Below are positions 26,171 through 38,495 of a stretch of 64,000 nt of DNA, in pieces; position 1 is the stretch's first letter, and each line of letters begins with the position of its first letter. This DNA is from Malania oleifera. Taxonomy: Eukaryota > Streptophyta > Magnoliopsida > Santalales > Ximeniaceae. The translations under genes were made by a program, and so were the position numbers. Under the pieces are notes generated by a model. It saw only the letters and a list, made by a program, of their open reading frames with translations. It made no database searches and was not told where the DNA came from. Location of the stretch: contig NC_080419.1 in NCBI RefSeq assembly GCF_029873635.1, positions 71,857,097 through 71,921,096 of the forward strand, in the 5' to 3' direction.

Positions 26171-27245
26171 GATCTGGCCTAAACACAAATTGCACGCCGC
26201 CACTAAATCAAACCCTAAACATCATAATATCACACAACCTGCTGCTGTGGAAGGGTCATCAGCATCACCAAAGTCCAGAAGCAGGTTCAGCAATTGCTCG
26301 AAAAGCTGCATTCATCAGAAGAATCCTGGACACTGTTGTCTTCTTCAACCCCTCAAGAAATAACTAATATCTTGCAAAACTAACCACATAGGAAGCCAAG
26401 AACCTGCCAATCTGCCAGCAGCCAGCCCTCAAAATTTCACAGCCAAAGGAGCCTCCACTCACCACCATGCCCATGAGACATTTTTGGGCAGCCATTTTGC
26501 TCCAATTTCCTCCCAAATGTCTTGAATCCTTCCACACACCATAATAGCAAGTTGTTTGTCATCATTTTTGTCCAAAGATATCACCTTGTTTAGTTGGTGA
26601 TTAACAGCATTTCAGGAATGATTGCTTGCTAATGCCTGAAGCTGTTGATCCATGCTTATAGTGTTTATTGAGTCGTGAAACATTGGTATTGCAGTGTTCT
26701 TGATTCTTTTTTTTTTTTTATCTTTTTTGTTCGTTGTGTGCTTGTGGCTTGTTTCAATTGTCAAAGTCTGTGCGTGTTAGGACGGTGTCCATGAGTTCGA
26801 AGAGGATGTTGTTCGCTGTGTATTTCAGATTTTCTACTGCATAGAGGCTTTTTGGAACTGCTAAAGTCGTGTGTTGGTTTCTTGAGACTCTGTATAAGTC
26901 TCTTGGAGCAGTGGCAGCATTTATACATTGATTTTGCAGGGTTGTGGCAGTGCTATGTCCAGTTGTTGCTCACTCGTTTCTGGTTGAATCAGCAGTTGAC
27001 TCATTTGTGTTTGGTTCGATTGATCAGGAAGTTCACTTGTTATTTCAGTTGGTCAAGGAATTCATTTTTTGGAATCTCAAGAGCATTTGTTCACTGTGTA
27101 CTTTGATTTGCTGCTGTATCGAGGTTGTGCGCACACTTGGGATGGCAGCTTCAAATCCCAAAAGTGTGATCCATCGTCAGGCATTTGTTCAGATGAAAAG
27201 TATACAATAACCATCTCAGAGGAAGAGTATTCAAGGTTCCTACAA
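26171..27245 (+). pseudogene. Copia leader and gag N-terminal remnant
   Basis: About 1 kb of internal Copia sequence. Near 27165-27240 a frame reads ICSDEKYTITISEEEYSRFL, which resembles the N-terminal half of a Copia gag. Similarity then stops where inserted elements begin. Other open stretches here match nothing I know. Confidence 0.5.
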
Positions 27246-27539
27246 TAACGTGGTGTTTGGTGATTGGGAATCAACTCTAGGAATCAGAATTGGAATGATT
27301 GATTCCCCTTCTTAACGTTTGTTTTACAGTAATCTTATTCCAATTTATTATAATATGATAATTTATATAATATAACATAATATAATCAAACAAATGCAAT
27401 TGGATGTCTGCTGCTAGCCTCTCCTCGTATCTCAACATTTTATCCATGCATTCAAATAATCTTCTTCACTTCACAATCAGAGAAGTTTTCCTTATAACGC
27501 AATTGGGGATTTAGATAATATCCCACAGCATGTAAAGAG

Positions 27540-28840
27540 TGATGAAGTTGTGGAGTTCATCTATCATCTATTTTTCTCCAAATGGGTCCATACTTCTTGG
27601 CACTCCTAGAAAAATTTTGAGCAATTCTTTCCTTCACCGAATCCACCAACTCATAGAGAAACCCCATGACTGATCTTTCCTCAAAATCAACTTCCCTTAG
27701 AACACGTACAAGAGGGACAACACTCTCTTGTGTGGAAGTGCACCACATCTCCAAAGAGAACAGATTAAAGGCCCCGCTTTTGTTTGTAAATGCTTTTAAG
27801 CGTCAAAAATGCAGTAGCAAAGCGCGTCACTGCCGGGCGGATGAGTTCTTTGTTGTTGGTGAAATGCTTCCTCATCATTGCAAGTACATAGGAATGATTA
27901 TAAATATCACAACTTGCTAGGCCTTTAGGATTGTGGTTGCAAGGATCTTCAATTTTGCAATATCCTCCAACATGAGATCGAAATAATGTGCAGCACATGA
28001 AGTCCAACAGAGCTTCTCCTTCTTTTCCATAAGCTTCTTTCCACCATTTATCATAATCTTTGCATTATCAGTTATCCTGCACAACATTTTCCTCACCAAC
28101 TTCCTCAACCACCTCATCTATATACTTAAACATCAAATCACCATTTTTTATAGAGTCAGAAGCATCAATGGATTTCAAAAACAATGTCCCAGCAGGTATT
28201 CACAAGGAAATTAACCAAGACCCTTGAACACCCATCAATCCATCCATCAACCATGATAGAACATCCATACTCCTTCCATGCTTTTATATGCTCTTTCAAC
28301 ATGCCATCGATGTCTTTCACTTCATCTTTAAGGATCCGCATCCTCATCTCTTGCATAGGAGGCTTGAAAGCTGGCCATACTAAGCAATAGCATCCACCAT
28401 AACACACCAATATACGCCATCCATCAAACTAAATGGTAGAGCATTGCTAAACACAGAATACACACTTCATTTCTCTCTTCGTTCTTCCATTTTGAGTTTA
28501 GAGTGGCTTGTTTGGTGAGTGAAGATGAAAAAATATCCATTGGACCTCTAGCCCTAGGATTAAGGCCAATCCCACTATTCTATTGCCCAAGATCTCCAAC
28601 TGATGTAGAAGTAGCACTTTGACTCCCTCCTCTTGGACCCATCCCAATCTCTTCAAGAAGATCATTTTTTTTACACTTCTCTTCTTGGAATTTTTCAAGA
28701 AAGATCATGCACTAAACATAGTCCAATGCAAGTCCGACCACAAAATTTGTATCTAAAATATTTTTCTCCATCAACTTCTTTTATGTATTTCCAAACAATC
28801 TTTTTTCTGCCCCTTTGATTCACCTTCAGACATGTTTTTG
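27540..28840 (-). pseudogene. hAT-like transposase (DUF659 type), decayed
   Basis: Minus-strand fragments in order: MSEGESKGQKKD, a lysine-rich block, then PMQEMRMRILKDEVKDIDG and YGCSIMVDGWIDG (the DUF659 block with conserved DGW), CWTSCAAHYFDLMLEDIAKL, FTNNKELIRPAVTRFATAFL and a C-terminal piece reading KKYGPIWRKIDDR. The motif order is that of plant BED/DUF659/hAT transposases. It is related to, but clearly different from, the hAT family next to it. Several frameshifts are present. It lies between the Copia gag remnant and the hAT nest. Its terminal repeats were not resolved. Confidence 0.75.
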
Positions 28841-28981
28841 TTTATTGAACAGGAACAATCAGCAGCTGCAGCAGGAAATTAAAATTGAAAATTGAAAAAT
28901 GAAAAGTGAACACTGAAAACAAATCAAAAGCAACTGCAGCTTACCTTGACTTTTAATGACAATGGCAGAGAGTCTCCCAAG

Positions 28982-30077
28982 CATGGTTCGAAATCGCGGT
29001 CGCGGGTAACGTTGCGTAACAGTCGCGGGTATCGCGGGCTGCAGGAGACGCGGGTGTTATGTAACGGAAAGCGGGTGTAACGGTCGTGAATTTTTTTCAC
29101 GCATGCACAACCATCCCAAAATCAAAAAATAAGCATGAAATCCATTAATACACGATTTTTAATGAATTTTGAAGGCTTTCATTCAACCTACAAATGCTTT
29201 TTAATAGGCATTATGATTTTTATATTAATTTTAGTGCGCTGTTTACAAATAAAAGCATATTTTTTTTATAATTTACATTACTTTAATGAGTAAAAAGATG
29301 TAGAAATGTAAGAATCAATTAATTAAAGTCAAAAAATTACTTAAAATAAATCAATAGACTCAATACTCAATATACACATTACACATACATGAATTTGAAA
29401 AGTGATTAATATCAATATCAATAAATAGTTAAAAATACATTAATACAATATTACAAATTTATAACATAACATATGTCACCACCAAAAAGAATGACGTGGA
29501 GGGTCTTCATAATTTGCATCTGTATCTTGAGATTGGGATGGGAAATTATCTCCCCATCCTTGTGGAAATACATAGTTGAATAAACCCAAGTTTGCGTCAT
29601 TTCGTTGTTGCTTTTGAAAATGTACTGATGGTGAAAATCCTCCTGAATAATGTCCATAAGTTGGGGTAGGGGTTGACTCTGGGTAGTGTGTAGAAGAAGA
29701 CTCACTAGATTCTGAGATTCCTGATCCACTAGGATAAAAATGTGAGTCACGAGATGCATAATGTGGATATGCTGGATGAGATCCATATGATTGTGATGAT
29801 AAACCTTCTAAACCAAAGTCGCCAAAACTACGAACCACGCCATATGAATCTTCAGTAGAATCACTAGGGTCACCACGAGCACTCCTTCTCCTGGGTTGTG
29901 AAGATTGGTTCCTTAGAGGAATACCCAAGTCATAATTTTCAGGTATGTCATGTAGTCCATAAGGATCAGAAGGATGTATATCTCTTACAAATGATGTCCC
30001 TGTATCATATCCATAATTATATTCTACACCGCCGCCTCCACCACCACCACTACCACCCCCCCCCCCCAACCCTAGCT
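28982..30077 (-). pseudogene. 3' part of outer hAT transposase (Gly/Tyr-rich tail)
   Basis: Open on the minus strand from the junction with the inner copy. It reads a long glycine run, EYNYGYDTGTSFVRDIHPSD, YGLHDIPENYDLG and a Ser/Tyr/Pro-rich low-complexity tail ending RHSFWW and stop near 29476. This tail is better preserved than in the inner copy, where it has two stops. The 28982-29120 end holds GC-rich subterminal repeats. Confidence 0.8.
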
Positions 30078-30085
30078 CCAGCACC
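30078..30085 (+). repeat. 8-bp target duplication of inner hAT, left
   Basis: CCAGCACC, exact match to 35646-35653. An 8-bp duplication is the hallmark of hAT insertion. Confidence 0.88.
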
Positions 30086-30290
30086 CATGGTTTTAAATAA
30101 CGGCCGTTACGTAGCGTAACGACCGATACATAACGGAAATCGAAGGCTCCGAAACCGATACTGGCCAATAATGCGGTTCGAAAAAAATTCACAACCGTAA
30201 CGGCCGTTACGGAGACGTAACGGCACGTAACGGCCGATACCCCAACGTTACACGTCGTAACGGTCCGTTACAGACCGTTGCATGGCCGAC
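30086..30290. repeat. Subterminal GTAACG/CGTTAC repeat cluster, hAT 5' end
   Basis: About nine GTAACG or CGTTAC words, often as the palindrome TAACGGCCGTTA, are packed into the first 200 bases of the inner copy. The mirror cluster of the outer copy is at 39925-40126. Clustered short repeats next to the TIR are the usual transposase-binding architecture of hAT elements. Confidence 0.75.
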
Positions 30291-31725
30291 AGCTTGCAGA
30301 TTCCCTGAAGGCTTTCTTCTGCAGGCTGCAGCGCTGCTTTCCCCCTCTCCCCACACCCATCTGCCATTCAATCTAAGTCTAACATTCAAAGTGTAAAATG
30401 GAAAGTAAAAAACTTACCCTGAAAATTTGTTGGCTGAAGCAATAAGAAGGCTTCACTTCTTTGAAGCATGAGAGTAAGCACACCGAACAGATCTACTCAT
30501 CTTCGCACTTCGCAGCCTTCCAGGACTCGGCAATTGCAGACTTGCAGTTGCAACAACTTGGCGAGTCACCGGCGACAGGTCTGCAGTAGCTCCTCCACCT
30601 CTGCGAGTCGCCGATAGCCCGTCGGCACCTTCCTCCGCCAATTGTCGCACTCGCCAGCAACCAGCCTCTCGATTTCAGCTTCGGAGCTTGGAGTCATCGC
30701 TGTCGTTTGTGCTTCACAGCCTTCGCTCCTTCGAGGCTCCTCCGAGTCCACTCCCCTCTCTCGGTCTCACTCGACTCCCCAGCGTATGATACACTCAACA
30801 CTCAACACTCAACACCCACATTATTAGCCACCAAGTCTTATCATTATGTTTTTTTTTAAAAAATTATATTTTGTTGTAAATTATGTTTGTTAAATTGAAT
30901 TAAAAAAAAAAAAAAGGAGTAATTTAATAGAGTAAAAAATTAAAAATCATTAATAATTATGTAAAATAAAATTTTCTTAATTTATAAATATTTTAATTGT
31001 CTTATAGTTTTTGAAAGGTAATTATGAAAATCTAATTCCATGACATATTTCCTGTTTATTAATATTTTTTAAGTTTTAAAACATCAATTTGACCTTAAAT
31101 TTAAAATTAGGTAAAATAAATCTTTACATCTATTTTTTGTTTTTAGTTATAAAATAAAGTAAAAAATGATAACTTAATATAAAAAATTTAACCTAATAGT
31201 TATACATTAATAATTCTGATTTTTACTAATTACTACTGGAATTTGTAGAAAAATTTTATTTTAATCCATATATTGAGAAAATGCTTAAAAAGCTAAATAG
31301 TCAATTTGTAATGTATGGATCTCTATTAGTGATGCTGTGATGTATATGAAAGTGGAGCAAAGTCTTTTTCACCTTTAAAATTACAATGTTAATTTCTTAT
31401 AGTTATAAATGAAAATAAAATCAAGTTATAAAAAATAATGAAAAATATCTTTTTAAAGATAAAGGAATATATTTTTTTTGAAATAAAATATCTAATATTT
31501 TATAATTTTGTTTATTTAAATATAAAAATAATAAACATTACTTATTATTTTTAATCAAATATTACATTTTATTTTTACGTAATAAGTATTTAAAATTAGG
31601 ACTATTTAGTACTTATTATTTAATATTTACTAAATTACTAATTATATTATTCCTGTCATTGTAGAAAAGTTGTAACTTTGTATTTTCTCTATGTTTTGTA
31701 TAGAGATCATCAAATTAAATCTATC

Positions 31726-34700
31726 AATATGTCACGTGATAGAGGAAATGAGAACTTACCTAGTGAGAATATTGGATGGCATTTTGGTACTGCGGTGGAC
31801 AGTAATAGACATGTCATTATGTGTAAGTTATGTGGGAAGATAATTAAAGGGGGCATTACACGCTTGAAACAACACTTGGCACATAAAAAGGGTCAAGTAG
31901 CTGGATGCTCAAATGTGACCACACAAGAGAACAAATGATGAAACATCTACAACAGTATGCTGAGAAGAAAAGAGAAAAACAAAAAAAGGCAAGAAGAAGC
32001 AGAAGCCCAAATTAGAGGAGATTTTGAGAATTTGAGAGATGAAGAAGACTTGGAAGAAGAAAGTATGAGATTTGCTCGACAAGAAAGCATACGAACACAA
32101 TAACAATGGGAAGAGAGACAAAGATTTTGAGCAAGAACAACTGGAGGGGGGGTAATATTTATGAAAGGGAGGTGGCTCTGGCAGTGGTGCTACCAGTGGT
32201 TTCAATAGAGCAGGAGTTCGATCTTATAGTGGTCGAGAAGCTGGAGGTAGTGGACGACAATGGATCAATCCTGATGCCCATGAAGTTAGACTAAAGGCAA
32301 TGGATCCTATTTTAGAAAAGAAGCAAGAGTGCGAAACAACCAATCAACACTAAGTTACTGAAAGGTTTAACAAGTAAATTAGGAAAAGCAGTTGGAAAAT
32401 TCCTAATTTATAATCGGATTCTAGCGAATGTAGTTGACTCTTCATTTATGCAGCCTATGTTTGATATTGCTGCAGAGGTTGGAAAGGGGGTGAAGGGTCC
32501 ATTACTCTATGAGATATCTGAAATTTATTTGGAGTAAGAGTATCAAGAAATTAAAAATTATATAACTTCTTTTGTTGGAATTTGGAAGGAGAGAGGTGTA
32601 ACACTTATGTGTGATTGTTGGTCAGGACCAACTAGAAAATACATTATAAACTTTTTAGTTTATTGCGATAGAGGCACCGTGTTTCATAAATCAGTTGATG
32701 CCTCTGATGTGCCAAGCAGAACAGCTGAATATTATTTCAGGTAATTTTCTAATTTTAATTGTATATGCAAATAGTATTATGAACTTGCATGTTTTTAATT
32801 AAATAGTAGTAATTATTGAATCTATAATTTCATTTCAGATTAATGGACGAAGTGGTTGAAGAAATTGGAGAGGCAAATGTTGTCCAAGTAATGACTGATA
32901 ATGAAGCTGCAATGAAGGCAGGAGAAAAATTATTAATGCAAAAGAGGCCAAATCTCTATTGGACAGCATGTGCAGCTCATTGCATAGACCTTATTTTTGA
33001 AGATATTGGTAAAAAAAGTAACGTGAAGAAGGTGTTAGAAGATGCAAGAACAATAACCTCATTTATTTACAATCACACATGGACAGTGAATTTCATAAAG
33101 AAATTCACAAATAATAGAGAGTTACTTCGCCCTGCCATCACTTGATTTGCCACAAATTTCATTCCTTTGGAGACTATTGCCAGACATAAACAAGCATTAA
33201 GGGAAATGTTTACATCTAATGCTTGGAAAACTTCAAGATTTGGGATGGCAAAATCAGGCCAACATATGATTCAAAGAAAATTATCTTAGACAAAAAGTTT
33301 TGGCAAAAGGCCTCTGATATAATTAAAGTGTAAGAACCCTTGGTGAAAGTTCTGAAATTGGTTGATGGTGATGAAAAACCAACCATGGGCTTCATATACA
33401 AGGCAATTGATAGGGCGAAGTTGGTCATTCAAAAAATTGCCGGTTTTACAAAGACTATTGGAAAATTATTGACAACTGGTGGAGTTTTCAATTGCACCAA
33501 GATTTGCACGCTGCTGGTAAGTATAAATCAAATACAATTTCTTATTATTTTAACTTTTAAATTATGCATAGTTGCATTACAAAACTATTGATTAATATGT
33601 TTCTAAATTTAATTGTAGGGTATTTTTTGAACCCACAATTTCTTTATGGTGCCCCACCCTCTCCAGAAGTTGCTAGAGAAGTCATGGATGGGTTAAAAAA
33701 GTGATAACCAAGTTGGCACCCGATATAGATACTCAAATTCAGGCTATTAATCAAGTAAGTATTGGTTCCATAAAATTGAATAATGAATTGTTCTAGTATT
33801 CTGTAATACTTTCAAGAATAATTATTAATACATCTAATTAATTAATTATATTTCACAATCATCCTTTATTAGTTGTTGCTATATCGAGATAGGCAGGAGA
33901 CTTTTGGAATCCCGTTGGCTCAGAGGGCAGTAAAACAAATAAATCCTGGTAAATATGGCTATATAACTAAATAATGGATGAATAACTCTATTTTCTCTAT
34001 TTATGTTCAAATTTGACTTTTGAAATATAGCTATACTAACATAAAACTCTTTTTAATTATTCATACAGCTTAATGGTGGATTCATTATAGCTTGTGTGCT
34101 CCTGAGCTCCAAAGAATAGCAATCAGAGTTCTTAGCCAGACCACATCAGTTTCGAACTGTGAGCATAATTGGAGCACCTTTAGCCTCATCCATACGAAAA
34201 CAAGAAATAGATTAAAGTACATGAGACTACAAAAACTTGTTTTCGTACATTACAACATGAGGTTAAAGTTAAGACGTACAATGAGAAGAAGCCAACGAGA
34301 AATTGAAGAGGGTTTCAATCCTATCAATTTGGACTATATTTTGGAAGAAGATGATCCTTTAAGTCAATGGTTAGAGGAGAGAGAGACACCATTACTCGAC
34401 GGTCAGGATAATTCAAATTGGTTAAATGAAGAAGTTGGTGGTACTACAGAAGGAGGTGATCAACCACCAATAAACGCGCATGATGATTCAAGTTCAAACC
34501 CTAAACGTACACAAAGTGATGACAATCTTGTTTTGAGTCCACCAAGTGATGATGATGGTAATAGTGGTGCTGGAGCTGGGGTTGGGGTGGTGGTAGTGGT
34601 GGTGGTGGAGGCGGCGGTGCAGAATATAATTATGGATATGACACAGGGACATCATTTGTAAGGCATATACATCTTTCTGATCTTTATGGACTACATGACA

Positions 34701-35170
34701 TACCTGAAAATTATGACTTGGGTATTCCTCCAAGAAACCAATCTTCACAACTTAGGAGAAGGAGTGCTCGTGGTGACCCTAGTGATTCTACTGAAGATTC
34801 ATATGTTGTGGTTCGTAGTTTTAGCGACTTTAGTTTAGATAGTTCATCATCACAATCATATTGATTTCATCCAGCAAATCCACATTATGCATCTCGTGAC
34901 TCACATTTTTATCCTAGTGGATTAAGAATCTCAGAATCTAGTGAGTCTTCTTCTACACACTACCCAGAGCCAGCCCCTGCCCCAACTTATAGACATTATT
35001 CAGGAGGATTTTCACCACCAGTACATTTTCAAAAGCAACAATGAAATGACGCAAACTTGGGTTTATTCAACTACGTATTTCCACAAGGATGGGGAGATAA
35101 TTTCTCATCCCAATCTCAAGATACAGATGCAAATTATGAAGACCCTCCACGTCATTCTTTTTGGTGGTGA
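31726..35170 (+). pseudogene. Transposase of inner hAT copy
   Basis: Domains in order: BED-type zinc finger (MCKLCGKIIKGGITRLKQHL with downstream H and C) near 31815-31900; an acidic/basic coiled region; DUF659 with ERGVTLMCDCWSGPTRKYI near 32590; an intron at about 32740-32838; TACAAHCIDLIFEDIGKK near 32960; RELLRPAIT; then a dimerisation region reading RVLSQTTSVSNCEHNWSTF near 34120-34190; and a Gly/Ser/Tyr-rich tail ending with Trp-Trp. Stops interrupt it after SEIYLE (32536), after RPAIT (33143) and after DIIKV (33330), plus a 2-base loss near 31927. Confidence 0.85.
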
Positions 35171-35645
35171 CATGTGTTATGTTATAAATTTGTAGTATTG
35201 TATTCATGTATTTTCAACTATTTATTGATATTTGATATTAATCACTTTTTAAATTCATGTATTGAGTATTGAGTCTATTGATTCATTTTTAGTAATTTTT
35301 TGACTTTAATTAATTGATTCTTAAATTTCTACATCGATTTACTCATTAGAGTAATGTAAATTATAAAAAAAATATGTTTTTTTTTTAAACAGCGCACTAA
35401 AATTAATATAAAAATCATAATGCCTATTAAAAAGCATTTGTAGGTTGAATGAAAGCCTTCAAAATTCATTAAAAACTATGTATTAAGGGATTTCATGCTT
35501 ATTTTTTATTTTGGGATGGTTGTGCATGTGTGAAAAAAATTCACGACCGTTACGCTCGCTTCCTGTTACATAACACCCACATCTCATGCGACCCGCGACA
35601 CCCGCCGTTACGCGACGTTACCCGCGACCACGATTTCGAACCATG

Positions 35646-35653
35646 CCAGCACC
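35646..35653 (+). repeat. 8-bp target duplication of inner hAT, right
   Basis: CCAGCACC. Dropping one copy plus the inner element restores continuous outer-element sequence. Confidence 0.88.
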
Positions 35654-38495
35654 AATATTACCATCATCATCACTTGGTGGACTCAAACCAAGATTGTCAT
35701 CACTTTGTGTACGTTTAGGGTTTGAACTTGAATCATCATGCGCGTTTATTGGTGGTTGATCACCTCCTTCTGTAGTACCACCAACTTCTTCATTTAACCA
35801 ATTTGAATTATCCTGACCGTCGAGTAATGGTGTCTCTCTCTCCTCTAACCATTGACTTAAAGGATCATCTTCTTCCAAAATATAGTCCAAATTGATAGGA
35901 TTGAAACCCTCTTCAATTTCTCGTTGGCTTCTTCTCATTGTACGTCTTAACTTTAACCTCATGTTGTAATGTACGAAAACAAGTTTTTGTAGTCTCATGT
36001 ACTTTAATCTATTTCTTGTTTTCGTATGGATGAGGCTAAAGGTGCTCCAATTATGCTCACAGTTCGAAACTGATGTGGTCTGGCTAAGAACTCTGATTGC
36101 TATTCTTTGGAGCTCAGGAGCACACAAGCTATAATGAATCCACCATTAAGCTGTATGAATAATTAAAAAGAGTTTTATGTTAGTATAGCTATATTTCAAA
36201 AGTCAAATTTGAACATAAATAGAGAAAATAGAGTTATTCATCCATTATTTAGTTATATAGCCATATTTACCAGGATTTATTTGTTTTACTGCCCTCTGAG
36301 CCAACGGGATTCCAAAAGCCTCCTGCCTATCTCGATATAGCAACAACTAATAAAGGATGATTGTGAAATATAATTAATTAATTAGATGTATTAATAATTA
36401 TTCTTGAAAGTATTACAGAATACTAGAACAATTCATTATTCAATTTTATGGAACCAATACTTACTTGATTAATAGCCTGAATTGAGTATCTATATCGGGT
36501 GCCAACTTGGTTATCACTTTTTTAACCCATCCATGACTTCTCTAGCAACTTCTGGAGAGGGTGGGGCACCATAAAGAAATTGTGGGTTCAAAAAATACCC
36601 TACAATTAAATTTAGAAACATATTAATCAATAGTTTTGTAATGCAACTATGCATAATTTAAAAGTTAAAATAATAAGAAATTGTATTTGATTTATACTTA
36701 CCAGCAGCGTGCAAATCTTGGTGCAATTGAAAACTCCACCAGTTGTCAATAATTTTCCAATAGTCTTTGTAAAACCGGCAATTTTTTGAATGACCAACTT
36801 CGCCCTATCAATTGCCTTGTATATGAAGCCCATTGTTGGTTTTTCATCACCATCAACCAATTTAAGAACTTTCACCAAGGGTTCTTACACTTTAATTATA
36901 TCAGAGGCCTTTTGCCAAAACTCTTTGTCTAAGATAATTTTCTTTGAATCATATGCTGGCCTGATTTTGCCATCCCAAATCTTGAAGTTTTCCAAGCATC
37001 AGATGTAAACATTTCTCTTAATGCTTGTTTATGTCTGGCAATAGTCTCCAAAGGAATGAAATTTGTGGCAAATCAAGTGATGGCAGGGCGAAGTAACTCT
37101 CTATTATTTGTAAATTTCTTCATGAAATTCACTGTCCATGTGTGGTTGTAAATAAATGAGGTTATTGTTCTTGCATCTTCTAACACCTTCTTCACGTTAC
37201 TTTTCTTACCAATATCTTCAAAAATAAGGTCTATGCAATGAGCTGCACATGCTGTCCAATAAAGATTTGGCCTCTTTTGCATTAATAATTTTTCTCCTGC
37301 CTTCATTGCAACTTCATTATCAGTCATTACTTGGACAACATTTGCCTCTCCAATTTCTTCAACCACTTCGTCCATTAATCTGAAATGAAATTATAGATTC
37401 AATAATTACTACTATTTAATTAAAAACATGCAAGTTCATAATACTATTTGCATATACAATTAAAATTAGAAAATTACCTGAAATAATATTCAGCTGTTCT
37501 ACTTGGCACATCAGAGGCATCAACTGATTTATGAAACACGGTGCCTCTATCGCAATAAACTAAAAAGTTTATAATGTATTTTCTAGTTGGTCCTGACCAA
37601 CAATCACACATAAGTGTTACACCTCTCTCCTTCCAAATTCCAACAAAAGAAGTTATATAATTTTTAATTTCTTGATACTCTTACTCCAAATAAATTTCAG
37701 ATATCTCATAGAGTAATGGACCCTTCACCCCCTTTCCAACCTCTGCAGCAATATCAAACATAGGCTGCATAAATGAAGAGTCAACTACATTCGCTAGAAT
37801 CCGATTATAAATTAGGAATTTTCCAACTGCTTTTCCTAATTTACTTGTTAAACCTTTCAGTAACTTAGTGTTGATTGGTTGTTTCGCACTCTTGCTTCTT
37901 TTCTAAAATAGGATCCATTGCCTTTAGTCTAACTTCATGGGCATCAGGATTGATCCATTGTCGTCCACTACCTCCAGCTTCTCGACCACTATAAGATCGA
38001 ACTCCTGCTCTATTGAAACCACTGGTAGCACCACTGCCAGAGCCACCTCCCTTTCATAAATATTACCCCCCCTCCAGTTGTTCTTGCTCAAAATCTTTGT
38101 CTCTCTTCCCATTGTTGTTGTGTTCGTATGCTTTCTTATCGAGCAAATCTCATACTTTCTTCTTCCAAGTCTTTTTCATCGCTCAAATTCTCAAAATCTC
38201 CTCTAATTTGGGCTTCTGCTTCTTCTTGCCTTTTTTGTTTATCTCTTTTCTTCTCAGCATACTGCTGTATATGTTTCATCATTTGTTCTCTTACTTGTGT
38301 GGTCACATTTGAGCATCCAGCTACTTGACCCTTTTTATGTGTCAAGGGTTGTTTCAAGCGTGTAATGCCCCCTTTAATTATCTTCCCACATAACTTACAC
38401 ATAATAACATGTCTATTACCGTCCACCGCAGTACTAAAATGCCATCCAATATCCTCACTAGGTAAGTTCTCATTTCCTCTATCACGTGACATATT
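35646..38495 (-). pseudogene. 5' part of outer hAT transposase
   Basis: Minus strand, from MSRDRGNENLPSEDIGWHFS near 38490 through the BED finger, a coiled region with QIRGDFENLSDEKDLEEES, DUF659, LYWTACAAHCIDLIFEDIG and the dimerisation region NCEHNWSTFSLIHTKTRNRL. It is cut at NIGAG by the inner element. It retains the splice site-like sequence at the first junction that the inner copy lost, and shares the three internal stops with it. Confidence 0.85.

Larger units (their letters stand above)
30086..35645 (+). mobile_element. Inner hAT copy inserted in the outer hAT
   Basis: 5560-bp plus-strand copy of the same family. It starts CATGGTTTTAAAT at 30086 and ends GATTTCGAACCATG at 35645. The exact 8-bp duplication CCAGCACC flanks it at 30078-30085 and 35646-35653. 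It broke the outer element in the coding region for the Gly-Ala-Gly stretch just after SPPSDDDGN. Because the two copies are head-on, nearly the entire element is present in inverted orientation, giving arms of about 4.5 kb around 35.1 kb. Its coding region has the same stop codons as the outer copy. Confidence 0.9.

Noticed and set aside
38013..38312. Ser/Leu-rich plus-strand ORF
   Set aside because: Reverse-strand shadow of the outer hAT transposase; the same shadow occurs at 31909-32205 in the inner copy.
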